Part shown: positions 9,710 through 18,186 of the stretch, piece after piece
Position numbering within the stretch: the first letter of the stretch is position 1
Layout of the letters: the number at the start of each line of letters is the position of its first letter
Assembly: GCF_041260665.1 (NCBI RefSeq)
Contig: NZ_JBGCCT010000003.1
Location: 186,001 to 250,000 of the forward strand
DNA: 64,000 bases
Reading direction: 5' to 3'
From: Catenulispora sp. GP43
Lineage (GTDB): Bacteria; Actinomycetota; Actinomycetes; Streptomycetales; Catenulisporaceae
Notes under the pieces: generated by a model
The model's database searches: none
Told to the model about the DNA's origin: nothing
Seen by the model: only the letters and a program-made list of their open reading frames with translations
Program-made: the position numbers and the translations under genes

Positions 9710-10681
9710 TTATGTGCGGACACTGAAGTGCCGCCGGTACTCGCCGGGCGTGACCCGGACCGTCCGGTTGAAGGTCCGGTGCATGGTCTCGACCGTGCCG
9801 AAGCCGCAGGTGCGGGCGATCCGGTCCAGGCCGTCGCGCGTGCTCTCCAGCAGCCGCTGCGCCGCCTCGATCCGCGCGGCCTCGACGTACGCCGCCACCG
9901 TCATCCCGGTCTCGGCGCGGAACACCCGCGAGAAGTGCCGTTCGCTCAACGCCGCGCGCCGGGCGAGCGCCGCCAGGCTCAGGTCGTCGTCGAGATGGTC
10001 GGCGATCCACGCCTGCGCCTCGCGCAGCGCGTCGCGCCCCGGGCGCTGCGCCGCCAGCTGCCGGCTGAACTGCGCCTGCCCGCCGGGCCGCTGCACGAAC
10101 ACCACCAGCTGTTTGGCGATGCGCCGCGCCACCTCCGCGCCGTGGTCGTCCTCGACCAGCGCCAGCGCGAGGTCGACGCCGGCGGTGACGCCGGCCGAGG
10201 TCCAGATCGGGTCGTCGCGGATGAAGATCGGGTCCGCCTCGACGCGCACGCCGGGGAACCGCGCGGACAGTTCGTCGCAGGACTGCCAGTGCGTGACGGC
10301 CCGCCGGCCGTCCAGAAGTCCCGCGGCGGCCAGCAGAAACGCGCCGGAGCACACCGACGTGACCCGCCGCGCCCGGCCCGCCGCCGCCCGGACCCACTCG
10401 ACGTGCACGGGATCCTCGCTCGCGGCCCGGACCCCGCGGCCGCCGACCACCACCAGGGTGTCGATCGGCAGCTCGGCGGCCCCGGCCAGGGTCCGGTGCG
10501 GCACGACGGCCAGGCCGTCCGACGCCGGCACCGGCTCGGCGGCCAGCGCCACGACCTCGGTCTGGTACCACCGGCGGGCCGGCGAGTACAGCCTGTCGGC
10601 CTGCGAGAACACCTCCAGCGGCCCGGTGAGGTCGAGCACCTGGAAGTCCGGGAAGACCAGGAAGACCACGCGGCGGCTCAT
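9710..10681 (-). CDS. GlxA-family transcriptional regulator (DJ-1-like sensor domain plus AraC HTH)
   Basis: A 323-residue regulator. Residues 1-190 form a DJ-1/PfpI-like domain (VVFLVFPDFQVLDLTGPLEV, VVVGGRGV, and VTSVCSGAFLLAAAGLLDG with the cysteine at 111). From about 225 the AraC-type DNA-binding domain has two helix-turn-helices: DLSLAALARRAALSERHFSRVF and IARTCGFGTVETMHRTFNR, ending VTPGEYRRHF. It is first in a likely two-gene unit with the DJ-1 enzyme gene. The sensor domain so closely parallels the enzyme that both may recognise the same small molecule; that is inference. Confidence 0.9.
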   Translation of the reverse strand: MSRRVVFLVFPDFQVLDLTGPLEVFSQADRLYSPARRWYQTEVVALAAEPVPASDGLAVVPHRTLAGAAELPIDTLVVVGGRGVRAASEDPVHVEWVRAAAGRARRVTSVCSGAFLLAAAGLLDGRRAVTHWQSCDELSARFPGVRVEADPIFIRDDPIWTSAGVTAGVDLALALVEDDHGAEVARRIAKQLVVFVQRPGGQAQFSRQLAAQRPGRDALREAQAWIADHLDDDLSLAALARRAALSERHFSRVFRAETGMTVAAYVEAARIEAAQRLLESTRDGLDRIARTCGFGTVETMHRTFNRTVRVTPGEYRRHFSVRT

Positions 10682-10804
10682 GCCTCAAGCCTCGCCGCCG
10701 CCCCCGGAGTCCGCAATGACACAGGAGTGACGGATCCGGCCATGCCGGCCGGCCGGATCCGCCCCGGCCCCGCCCCCTGGAACCGAAGCCCAGGAACCGA
10801 ACCC

Positions 10805-11926
10805 CTACTCGTGCGCTGTCATCGCGGCCACCAAAGCCTTCCCCATCTCCGGCGTCATCACGTGGAAGTGGCTGGTGATGAACTCGGCCGAATCCAGATT
10901 GCTGATCGCCCCGGCCGCGAACGCGTACCCCGCGCCCTGAACCGGGAGCATCTTGCTCCAGACCGACTCCGGCGAGGACAACGCGCCGTGCCGGCCGATC
11001 GCGCCGAACTCGTCGCGCACATCGCTGTCGCGCACCATCCCCGTCATGTCCGGCTCGTCCCCGGCCATCCGCGAAGCCAGCTCATAGGCGATGCCGACCA
11101 TCTGGTCGTGGTGCGAGTACGTCACGACCACCGGCCCCCGCAACCGCCCGCCGAACAACCCCGGGCGGAACAGGCCGTCGTGTACACCGTCCCACTGCTT
11201 GGCGAACCCGAACTGGGAGAACGCCCCCTGGATCAGCGTCATCGACGACACCGGGAACGGCTCGCAGTCGGCCAGCGCCGAGGCCATCACCCGCGCCCCG
11301 AAGCTGTGCCCGGCCAGATGCAGCCGGACGTCCGGCCGGGCGGCGCGCACCGCGGCCAACACCGGGACCAGTCCCTTGCCGACCGCGCCGGCGCGCGCCT
11401 TCATCTCGTAGTAGGTCGCCAGGTTCATGACGGCGGAGATGCCGTCCTCCAGCGACCCGAACTTCTCCAGCAGCGCCCGGGGTTCCAGGCCGAAGAAGGC
11501 GGCCTGGTGGTCGCCGGGGTTGGCGTACTCCGCGGACACCGGCAGGCGCTCGATCTCGGCGCCGACGCGGTGCCGGATCCGGGTCACGAAGGACTCCGCG
11601 GCCCGGCCGCTCGGATCCCCGGCGGCCGCCGCCACCGCCGCGGCCTCGACCTCCGGGTCGGCGTCGAATCGTTTGGCCGGCCACAGGATCCCGAGGACGG
11701 CCAGTGCCGGCGGGGCGCCGCCGGCCTGGGCGATGGCCGCGGTGAGGCCGGTGTACAGGATCTGCGCACGTGGCGGGTCGTCGAGCCAGCCGTGCGAGAG
11801 CACGAGCAGGTCCGTCACGTCCGCGCCGAGGGCCACCGCCGGGGCGGCTCCTCGCAGGCTGGGATCGGCCACTTGACCGTCCGCTCCGAATGACAACTCT
11901 CCGTAGGCGAATCCGTTGAGGGTCAC
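10805..11926 (-). CDS. Alpha/beta-hydrolase-fold serine hydrolase
   Basis: A 373-residue protein with the nucleophile motif GHSFGARVMASAL and an early strand LLVLSHGWLDDP with the HG oxyanion pattern. Between them lies a helical insertion (KRFDADPEVEAAAVAAAAG to EYANPGDHQAAFFGL). Candidate acid and histidine occur near YSHHDQMVGIAYELASRMAG and TSHFHVMTPEM. No export signal is seen, so it is probably cytoplasmic. The start is taken as GTG 11926 because no ATG occurs in the first third of the frame; the frame itself stays open far upstream, antisense to hisC, but codons there look unlike protein. It is divergent from the aminotransferase gene. The substrate is unknown. Confidence 0.75.
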   Translation of the reverse strand: MTLNGFAYGELSFGADGQVADPSLRGAAPAVALGADVTDLLVLSHGWLDDPPRAQILYTGLTAAIAQAGGAPPALAVLGILWPAKRFDADPEVEAAAVAAAAGDPSGRAAESFVTRIRHRVGAEIERLPVSAEYANPGDHQAAFFGLEPRALLEKFGSLEDGISAVMNLATYYEMKARAGAVGKGLVPVLAAVRAARPDVRLHLAGHSFGARVMASALADCEPFPVSSMTLIQGAFSQFGFAKQWDGVHDGLFRPGLFGGRLRGPVVVTYSHHDQMVGIAYELASRMAGDEPDMTGMVRDSDVRDEFGAIGRHGALSSPESVWSKMLPVQGAGYAFAAGAISNLDSAEFITSHFHVMTPEMGKALVAAMTAHE

Positions 11927-12010
11927 ACCTGATATGTCCCGCTTCGGGCGGTCGGCGAAAAGTCCCGGGGCGGTTAATCTGAGATCAACCCCGAGAAGGA
12001 GATTCCAGCC

Positions 12011-13081
12011 GTGGCCGACGACGTCCAGACCCCGAAGCTCCGTGAAGCATTGAGCGGCATCCCCGCCTACAAGGCGGGAAAGAACCCCGACACTTCCGCC
12101 TTCAAGCTGTCCTCGAATGAGAACCCTTACCCGCCGCTGCCGGGCGTGCTGGAGGCGGTGCAGAAGTCCGCGGAGAGCTTCAACCGCTACCCGGACATGG
12201 GCTGCTCGGCGCTGAGCGCGGAGATCGCCGAGCGGTTCGGCGTGCCGGTGGAGCACGTCGCGACCGGCACCGGCTCGGTCGGCGTGGCCCAGCAGCTGCT
12301 GCAGGCCACCTCGGGGCCGGGCGACGAAGTGATCTACGCGTGGCGCTCCTTCGAGGCGTACCCGATCATCACCCAGATCTCCGGCGCCACCTCGGTGCGG
12401 GTGCCGCTGACCCCCGGCGAGCACCACGACCTGGACGCGATGGCCGCGGCGATCACCGACCGCACGCGCCTGATCTTCGTGTGCAACCCGAACAACCCCA
12501 CCGGTGTCGCGATCGCCGAGGACGACCTGGTGCGGTTCCTGGACCGGGTGCCCCGCGACGTGCTCGTGGTGATCGACGAGGCATACCGGGAGTTCGTGCG
12601 GGACGAGGACATCCCCGACGGCGTGGACCTCTACCGCGACCGTCCCAACGTGGCGGTCCTGCGCACCTTCTCCAAGGCTTACGGCCTGGCCGGGCTGCGC
12701 GTCGGCTTCGCGATCGCGCACGAGCCGGTGGCCGCGGCGCTGCGCCAGACCGCTGTGCCCTTCGGCGTGAACAGCCTGGCGCAGGTGGCCGCGATCGAGT
12801 CGCTGCGCGCCGAGAAGCAGCTGCTGGAGCGCTGCGAGGCGCTGGTCCAGGAGCGCGACCGGGTCACCGCGGCGTTGCGCGAGCAGGGCTGGACCGTGCC
12901 GGAGAGCCAGGCCAACTTCATCTGGCTGCGCCTGGGCGAGCGGACCGCGGAGTTCGCCGCGGCGGCCGAGGCCGCCGGGATCGTGGTCCGGCCGTTCGCC
13001 GGCGAGGGCGCGCGCGTCACGATCGGCGAGGTCGAGGCGAATGACATCCTGCTGCGGGTCACGGCCGGATTCCGAGAGTAG
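12011..13081 (+). CDS. PLP aminotransferase, HisC2/Pat type (histidinol-phosphate or aromatic aminotransferase)
   Basis: A 356-residue class I/II aminotransferase. The start [19 protein letters not shown] is the substrate-binding N-terminus. [14 protein letters not shown] holds the PLP phosphate, VCNPNNPTG the cofactor ring, [10 protein letters not shown] the aspartate, and [16 protein letters not shown] the Schiff-base lysine at about residue 222. The overall pattern is closer to actinobacterial HisC2/Pat enzymes (phenylalanine/histidinol-phosphate aminotransferases) than to the his-operon HisC, and no other his genes are nearby. GTG 12011 follows a GAGAAGGAGA ribosome site by eight bases. 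The stop codon is part of an 18-bp tandem duplication. Confidence 0.9.
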   Translation: MADDVQTPKLREALSGIPAYKAGKNPDTSAFKLSSNENPYPPLPGVLEAVQKSAESFNRYPDMGCSALSAEIAERFGVPVEHVATGTGSVGVAQQLLQATSGPGDEVIYAWRSFEAYPIITQISGATSVRVPLTPGEHHDLDAMAAAITDRTRLIFVCNPNNPTGVAIAEDDLVRFLDRVPRDVLVVIDEAYREFVRDEDIPDGVDLYRDRPNVAVLRTFSKAYGLAGLRVGFAIAHEPVAAALRQTAVPFGVNSLAQVAAIESLRAEKQLLERCEALVQERDRVTAALREQGWTVPESQANFIWLRLGERTAEFAAAAEAAGIVVRPFAGEGARVTIGEVEANDILLRVTAGFRE

Positions 13082-13117
13082 GCCTGGTTCCGAGACTAGG
13101 CCTGGTTCCGCGAGCAG
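13067..13117. repeat. 18-bp tandem duplication containing the aminotransferase stop codon
   Basis: Three related units end in TAG, TAG and CAG: a first divergent copy at 13067-13081 that includes the stop codon, GCCTGGTTCCGAGACTAG at 13082-13099, and GCCTGGTTCCGCGAGCAG at 13100-13117. The duplication gives a second in-frame TAG after the real stop. Confidence 0.8.
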
Positions 13118-13165
13118 CCCGAGGCCCGGGGGCGCCCTCGCAGCCCCCGGCCTAGACTCGGACCG

Positions 13166-14410
13166 ATGTCCGAATCGAGCGAATCGCCGGAAACCGCCGA
13201 TCTGCGCGCCGCCCTGGCTGCCTCCCGCCGCCGCGAGTCCTGGCTCTCGGCGGCCACGGACGTCATCACCCTGATGCTGCTCGCCGAGGACCCGCACGAC
13301 GTGCTGACCCTGGTCGCCGAGCGGGCCAGGGGGGCCTCCGGCGCCGACCACTGCTCCCTGCTGCTGCAGCACACGGACGGCAGCTGGCGCATCGACGTGG
13401 CCTCCGGACTGGCCGCCGACCGGGTCCGCGGTTCGCTCGTGGACCCGCACCGGCGCTCGGTGCAGGTGGCGGTCACCGGCCGGCCGTTCACGCTGGAGGC
13501 CGGGACCGCCGGGGCCGCCGGGGAGGCCGGGACCGCCGAGCTCGCGCCGCCCTTCCGCCGCTTCGGCGCCATCGTCTACGCCGCGCTGGCGCAGCGCGAC
13601 GACCGGCCCATCGGCACGCTGGTGCTGGCCAACGCCCCCGGCGGCCGGAGCTTCGACGACGAGGACGTCCGGCTGGCCACCGCCTTCGCCCACCAGGCGG
13701 GCCTGGCGCTGGCGCTCACCGAGGCCCGCGCCGCCGAGGACCGGCTGGCCGTCTACGCCGACCGCGAGCGCATCGCCCGCGATCTGCACGACCTCACCAT
13801 CCAGCGGATCTTCGCCGCCGGCCTGTCGCTGCAGACCCTCAGCCGCCGTATGGGCGGCCCCGATCCGGACCTGCCGGCCGCCGCCGAGCGGCTGGACGCC
13901 GTCATCGACGAGCTGGACGCCGTGATCGCCGAGATCCGCACCACGATCTTCGACCTCCAGCTGACCGCCGACCAGGAGGCGACGTCCACCCGCGCCCGGG
14001 TCCTGCGCGAGGCCTCCCGCGCGGCCCGGGTCCTCGGCTTCGAGCCCTCGGTCCGCTTCACCGGTCCGCTGGACGCACTGGTCGGCGGGGACAGCGGCGC
14101 GCACCTGGTGGCCGCCGTCCGCGAGACCCTGGCCAACGCGGCCAAACACGCCGGCGCCACCCGGGTCGAGGTGGTGGTGGCCGTCGAGGCCGGGCCCGGG
14201 GACTCCGCGACGGCCTCCACGCTGACCCTGGACGTCCTCGACGACGGCGGCGCCCCGATGCCGCGCTGGCGGCCGAGCCCACGCACCGCCCGGCAGGGGC
14301 TGACCAACCTCGCCGCCCGCGCCCGGGAACTCGGCGGCAGCTTCCACGCCGGTCCCGCCGACGGCGACCGGGGGACCAGGGTGACGTGGCGGGTGCCGCT
14401 GAAGCCGTGA
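13166..14410 (+). CDS. GAF-domain sensor histidine kinase (HisKA_3, DevS/NarL-type), orphan
   Basis: A 414-residue soluble sensor kinase. A short helical N-terminus is followed by a GAF domain (about 45-185), ending with a family-typical ATAFAHQAGLALALTEAR helix. The dimerisation/phosphoacceptor segment DRERIARDLHDLTIQRIFAA places the histidine at 208; this HD-x(3)-QR-x-FA pattern is that of DevS/DosT-like kinases. The ATPase domain runs to the end, with NAAKHAG as N box and LDDGGAP and GLTNLAARARELGG as glycine-rich boxes. No transmembrane segment is present and no response-regulator gene is adjacent, so its partner must lie elsewhere. The GAF ligand (haem, nucleotide or other) is not evident. 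Confidence 0.88.
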   Translation: MSESSESPETADLRAALAASRRRESWLSAATDVITLMLLAEDPHDVLTLVAERARGASGADHCSLLLQHTDGSWRIDVASGLAADRVRGSLVDPHRRSVQVAVTGRPFTLEAGTAGAAGEAGTAELAPPFRRFGAIVYAALAQRDDRPIGTLVLANAPGGRSFDDEDVRLATAFAHQAGLALALTEARAAEDRLAVYADRERIARDLHDLTIQRIFAAGLSLQTLSRRMGGPDPDLPAAAERLDAVIDELDAVIAEIRTTIFDLQLTADQEATSTRARVLREASRAARVLGFEPSVRFTGPLDALVGGDSGAHLVAAVRETLANAAKHAGATRVEVVVAVEAGPGDSATASTLTLDVLDDGGAPMPRWRPSPRTARQGLTNLAARARELGGSFHAGPADGDRGTRVTWRVPLKP

Positions 14411-14426
14411 CGGCACCCGCCGGGCG

Positions 14427-16031
14427 TCACACGACCTGGACGGTCGCCATCATCCCCATGTCCTCGTGCTCCAGGTTGTGGCAGTGCGCCACATACCGCC
14501 CCCGGTAGGAGTCGAACCGCACCGCGAAGGTGATCTCAGAACCCGGAGACAACTCCACGGTGTCCTTCCAGCCGTGGTCGTACTCCCCGGGCCCGCCGGA
14601 GCCGCGGCCCGTCACCTGGAAATGGGCCCCGTGCAGGTGCACCGGGTGCCGCTCCACAGAGGTCACCGTCCACTGCTCGGTCTTGCCGAACACCGGCTTG
14701 AGCAGCGGACGCGCCGGGTCGAAGGCCTCGCCGTTCACGTGCCACTGGTCGCCGTCCAGCGCGAAGACCACGCGGCGCTTGGCCCCGTCCACGGTCAGCT
14801 TCTCGATCGTGGACAGCGTGGACGGGACCGAGGAGTCGTCCGAGGCCCGGGACGTCACCTTGAACTGCATCACCTGGCCGGGGCCGCCGCTGTCGGCGGT
14901 GTTCCGCAGGGTCACCGTCGAGCCGGCCGGGTACTTGGCGAAGTCGACGACCACGTCGAAGCGCTCGGCCGGGGACAGGTGCAGCGTGGAGTGGGTGATC
15001 GGCGCGGCCAGCAGACCGCCGTCGGAGCCGACCTGGACGAACTCACCGCCGCCCGGGCCGTCCAGCCTCAGTTCGTAGCGCCGCGCGTTGGAGGCGTTGA
15101 CCAGCCGCAGCCGGTACTTCACCGCGGCGACCTCCAGGTACGGCCAGGGCGCGCCGTTCACCAGGATCACGTCGCCCTGCGCGCCGGGGGCGATCGACTT
15201 GTCCATGCCCGGCTTGCCGAGCAGCGTCGGGTCCTTCACCGGGTAGATCAGCTGGCCGTCGGCGTCGAAGGCGCGGTCGGCGATCATCAGCGGGATCTCG
15301 CGCTCGCCCTTGGGCAGCGGCAGCTTGTCGTCCTCGGCGTCGCGCACCACGCAGAGCCCGAACAGGCCGCGCCAGACCTGCGCCCCGCTGAAGTCCATGC
15401 GGTGGTCGTGGTACCAGAGCGTGGCGGCCCGCTGGTTGAGCGGGAACACGTAGTCCCGCCGCACGGCGGTCAGGTGCGCCTGCGGGTCCGCCATCGTCGG
15501 CATCCCGGCCATCCCGGCCATCCCGGCCATGCCGGGCATCGACGCGGCCGCGCCCGGATCGGCCATGTCCGCCAGCGCCTGCGGGAACACCAGGTCGGTG
15601 GGGAAGCCGTCGTCGCTGGGCGGCGTCAGGGCGCCGTGCAGGTGGGTGACGATCGGCACCGGCAGCTGGTTGGTCTGGTGCAGGACCATCGGCGTGCCGG
15701 CGTGCACATCCAGGTAGGGCCCCGGGAAGGTCCCGTTGTAGCCGAAGATCCTCGTCTTGTACCCGGGCAGGATCTCGACCTCGGCCTGCTTGAGCGTCAT
15801 CGAGAAGTGGACGCCCTGGGCGTCGGTGGAGTCCGGGGCCAGCGGCTTGAGGACCGGCAGCGGGATGCTGAACGGCTCGGGCAGCCTCGCCTCGCTCGTC
15901 AGGGTCCCGGGGTTGATCCCGTCGTTGCCGGGCTTGGCGCAGCCGGCCAGCGTCGGCGCCAGCACCGCGGCCATCCCGGCGCCGCCGAACAACCGCAGCG
16001 CGCCGCGGCGGGACAAGCGCGGGCCACTCAT
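14427..16031 (-). CDS. Tat-exported multicopper oxidase lipoprotein with Met-rich loop
   Basis: A 534-residue multicopper oxidase. The N-terminus has a twin-arginine signal (SRRGALRLFGG) running into a lipobox (LAGC), so the mature protein is probably anchored to the outer face of the membrane. All four copper-ligand clusters are present in order: HLHG, WYHDHRMD, HPVHLHG, and HCHNLEHEDMGMM near the C-terminus. Between the first two clusters is a Met-rich run (SMPGMAGMAGMAGMPTM) like the methionine-rich copper-capturing segments of CueO-type oxidases. Cuprous oxidase or general oxidase activity is likely; the in vivo substrate is unknown. ATG 16031 overlaps the TGA of the preceding gene (ATGA), indicating translational coupling. 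Confidence 0.92.
   Translation of the reverse strand: MSGPRLSRRGALRLFGGAGMAAVLAPTLAGCAKPGNDGINPGTLTSEARLPEPFSIPLPVLKPLAPDSTDAQGVHFSMTLKQAEVEILPGYKTRIFGYNGTFPGPYLDVHAGTPMVLHQTNQLPVPIVTHLHGALTPPSDDGFPTDLVFPQALADMADPGAAASMPGMAGMAGMAGMPTMADPQAHLTAVRRDYVFPLNQRAATLWYHDHRMDFSGAQVWRGLFGLCVVRDAEDDKLPLPKGEREIPLMIADRAFDADGQLIYPVKDPTLLGKPGMDKSIAPGAQGDVILVNGAPWPYLEVAAVKYRLRLVNASNARRYELRLDGPGGGEFVQVGSDGGLLAAPITHSTLHLSPAERFDVVVDFAKYPAGSTVTLRNTADSGGPGQVMQFKVTSRASDDSSVPSTLSTIEKLTVDGAKRRVVFALDGDQWHVNGEAFDPARPLLKPVFGKTEQWTVTSVERHPVHLHGAHFQVTGRGSGGPGEYDHGWKDTVELSPGSEITFAVRFDSYRGRYVAHCHNLEHEDMGMMATVQVV
15497..15541. repeat. 9-bp tandem repeats coding the Met-rich loop of the multicopper oxidase
   Basis: The unit ATCCCGGCC (plus-strand view) recurs about four times in a row with minor changes and encodes the Met-Ala-Gly repeats. 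Copy number could vary by slippage without breaking the frame. Confidence 0.75.
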
Positions 16032-16438
16032 TCGCCGGCCTCCGCGGCGGGGAAGGGCACGACCGCGGCGGCGGACGCGGCCGCCGGCGTGTAGGTGCGC
16101 ATGATCATCGGCATGAGCTGCGCGACACCGCCCATCATCAGGACGCCCAGCGGGATGTGGATCCACATGACGTGGCCGAAGCCGGCCCCCGTCTGCACGA
16201 TCTCGACGACCAGCAGGGCCGCCGAGATGGTGAACGCGGCGCGGGGCACCAGGCCCCTGCGCCACGCCGGAAACGCCAGGACGGTCATGACCAGGCACAG
16301 GGTCACGACGACCATGGCGTTGGTGGCATGCGAGTCGATGGCCGTGTCCTGACCGGACAGGAACAGACCGGCCAGGATCGGTTGCAAAAGGAAGGAAAGC
16401 GCGTGGAGCACAGCGACCACGCGAAGGGCAGGAAGCAT
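16028..16438 (-). CDS. Small multi-pass membrane protein cotranscribed with the multicopper oxidase
   Basis: A 136-residue integral membrane protein with four likely helices: about 5-28 (VVAVLHALSFLLQPILAGLF), 38-55 (AMVVVTLCLVMTVLAF), 64-82 and 86-110, where GFGHVMWIHIPLGVLMMGG includes two histidines. The C-terminal tail is alanine-rich and probably unstructured. ATG 16438 is preceded by GAGGGGGA; the frame stays open to 16489. The 4-bp overlap with the multicopper oxidase indicates a joint function in copper or redox handling at the membrane. The membrane histidines could bind haem or metal, but the family was not recognised. Confidence 0.75.
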   Translation of the reverse strand: MLPALRVVAVLHALSFLLQPILAGLFLSGQDTAIDSHATNAMVVVTLCLVMTVLAFPAWRRGLVPRAAFTISAALLVVEIVQTGAGFGHVMWIHIPLGVLMMGGVAQLMPMIMRTYTPAAASAAAVVPFPAAEAGE

Positions 16439-16586
16439 CGGTACGTCCCCCTCGACGTATTCGTCTCTTACAGTTCGCGATGACCTCACGACCCTGGCAC
16501 ACCCGAGTTGATCTCTGCGTCCCTCAGCGGAAGGCAGCCGTCATACTCCGCTGGAAGTACCTGTCAGGACGTAGGCTGGTCAGGCC

Positions 16587-17126
16587 ATGACGAACGACGC
16601 CCCCACCCCCGAGTCCACTCCGCCGCCCCCGGTCGACCAGGTCGACCTGGCCGCCGTCGAGGCCCAGCTGAGCCGCACGCCCCGGGGCGTGCGCCGGATC
16701 GCGCACCGCTGTCCGTGCGGCAACCCGGACGTGGTGGAGACCGCGCCGCGGCTGCCCGACGGCACGCCGTTCCCGACGCTGTTCTACCTGACCTGCCCCA
16801 AGGCGGCCTCGGCGATCGGCACCCTGGAGGCCTCGGGCCTGATGAAGGAGATGACCGAGCGCCTGACGGCCGATCCGGAGCTGGCCGCGGCCTACCGCGC
16901 GGCCGACGAGGAGTACCGGGCCCGGCGCGACGCCATCGAGGTCCTGGACGGCTTCCCGACCGCCGGCGGCATGCCGGACCGCGTGAAGTGCCTGCACGTC
17001 CTGGTCGGCCACGCCCTGGCCGCCGGGCCCGGCGTGAACCCGCTCGGCGACGAGGCGCTGGCGCTGCTGCCGGAGTGGTGGAAGTCCGGGCCATGTGTCA
17101 CACCGGGCATGGAACCGGGTGCGTAG
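16587..17126 (+). CDS. DUF501 family protein
   Basis: A 179-residue cytoplasmic protein of the actinobacterial DUF501 family. The proline-rich N-terminus is variable; the conserved part begins with AVEAQLSRTPRGVRRIAHRC and contains CPCGNPDVVETAPRLPDGTPFPTLFYLTCP and the C-terminal VKCLHVLVGHALAAGPGVNPLGDEAL. Cysteines in CPCG, LTCP and KCLH plus a histidine could coordinate a metal. The biochemical function is unknown. In actinobacteria the family typically lies next to Ppx/GppA genes, as here (6-bp gap), so the two are very likely cotranscribed. Confidence 0.9.
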   Translation: MTNDAPTPESTPPPPVDQVDLAAVEAQLSRTPRGVRRIAHRCPCGNPDVVETAPRLPDGTPFPTLFYLTCPKAASAIGTLEASGLMKEMTERLTADPELAAAYRAADEEYRARRDAIEVLDGFPTAGGMPDRVKCLHVLVGHALAAGPGVNPLGDEALALLPEWWKSGPCVTPGMEPGA

Positions 17127-17132
17127 CGGAAC

Positions 17133-18098
17133 ATGAACGCTATGACCAAGCGCGTGGCCGCGATCGACTGCGGCACCAACTCCATCAGGCTGCTGATCGC
17201 GGACGTCCACCAGCGGACCGGCAAGACCGAGGACGTGGTGCGCGAGATGCGCATCGTGCGCCTCGGCGAGGGCGTGGACGCCACCGGCCGGCTGGCCCCG
17301 GCCGCACTGGAGCGCACCTTCAACGCGTGCCTGGAGTACCAGGACCTGATCGAGCGAAACAGCGGCGGCGAGCCGATCCCGCTGCGCTTCGTCGCCACCA
17401 GCGCCACCCGCGACGCCGAGAACCGCGGGGAGTTCGTCAAGGGGGTCAAGGGCATCCTCGGCGTCGAGCCGTACGTGGCCACCGGGGACGAGGAAGCGCG
17501 CTTCGCCTTCACCGGCGCCACCGCCGAGCTGCCGCACGACCGGCACCAGGCGCCGTACCTGGTCATCGACATCGGCGGCGGCTCGACGGAGTTCGTGCTC
17601 GGCGACGACGAGCGCGGCGTGATCGCCGCCCGCAGCGTCGACATGGGCAGCGTGCGGATGTACGAGCGGCACCTGAAGACCGCCGGCGTCGCGACCGAGG
17701 CGCAGGTCAAGGCCGCCCGCGCGGACATCGAGAAGCTGATCGACCGGGCCGCCGAGGCGGTGCCGCTGGACGAGGCGCGCACCCTGGTCGGCCTGGCCGG
17801 CACCGTGACCACGCTCGGCGCGGTCGCGCTGGACCTGCGGGAGTACGACTCCTCGCGCGTCCACCTGTCGCACATCTCGCTGGGCCGGGTCCGTGACATG
17901 ACAGCGCAGCTGCTGGGGATGACGCCGGACGAGCGCAAGGCGGTCCCGGCGATCCACCCGGGGCGCGCCGACGTGATCGGGGCCGGGGCGCTGGTGCTGC
18001 TGGCGATCATGGAGCGGGTGGCGGCCAGCCTGGGAACGCCGGAGGTCGTGATCAGCGAGCGGGACATCCTGGACGGGATCGCCGCGAGTATCGCCTGA
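17133..18098 (+). CDS. ppx: Ppx/GppA family exopolyphosphatase
   Basis: A 321-residue member of the ASKHA sugar-kinase/hsp70 fold family that hydrolyses polyphosphate and/or pppGpp. The first phosphate loop AAIDCGTNSIRLLIADV is at the N-terminus and the second, VIDIGGGSTEFVLGD, in the middle; the adenosine-type loop LAGTVTTLGAVAL follows. It is the short, two-domain form usual in actinobacteria, without the C-terminal domains of E. coli Ppx. MNAMTKRVAAIDCG allows either ATG 17133 or ATG 17142. It follows DUF501 by six bases and ends at a strong terminator. Confidence 0.92.
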   Translation: MNAMTKRVAAIDCGTNSIRLLIADVHQRTGKTEDVVREMRIVRLGEGVDATGRLAPAALERTFNACLEYQDLIERNSGGEPIPLRFVATSATRDAENRGEFVKGVKGILGVEPYVATGDEEARFAFTGATAELPHDRHQAPYLVIDIGGGSTEFVLGDDERGVIAARSVDMGSVRMYERHLKTAGVATEAQVKAARADIEKLIDRAAEAVPLDEARTLVGLAGTVTTLGAVALDLREYDSSRVHLSHISLGRVRDMTAQLLGMTPDERKAVPAIHPGRADVIGAGALVLLAIMERVAASLGTPEVVISERDILDGIAASIA

Positions 18099-18112
18099 CC
18101 TGCGAAAAGCAT

Positions 18113-18165
18113 CCGAAGGCCGCTGCCACCGCATACCAGTGGGTGACAGCGGCCTTCGGGCTTTC
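18113..18165 (+). terminator. Intrinsic-type terminator after ppx
   Basis: An 18-bp stem is formed by 18113-18130 and 18142-18159 (CCGAAGGCCGCTG pairs with CAGCGGCCTTCGG, one internal mismatch), with an 11-nt loop, followed by CTTTC. It separates ppx from the sigma-factor gene and argues against the GTG at 18139 as that gene's start. Confidence 0.8.
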
Positions 18166-18186
18166 ACACGAGGGAAGCGGGTCGGG

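Noticed and set aside
11927-14416. Very long open frame on the minus strand continuing the hydrolase gene upstream by about 800 codons
   Set aside because: It runs antisense to the aminotransferase and the sensor kinase, whose motifs are complete. Its own translation is Arg/Gly/His-rich low-complexity, as expected for a mirror frame in GC-rich DNA.
18139-18186. Earlier GTG start for the SigE-family sigma factor
   Set aside because: This codon lies in the right arm of the ppx terminator hairpin and the added residues do not resemble the family.
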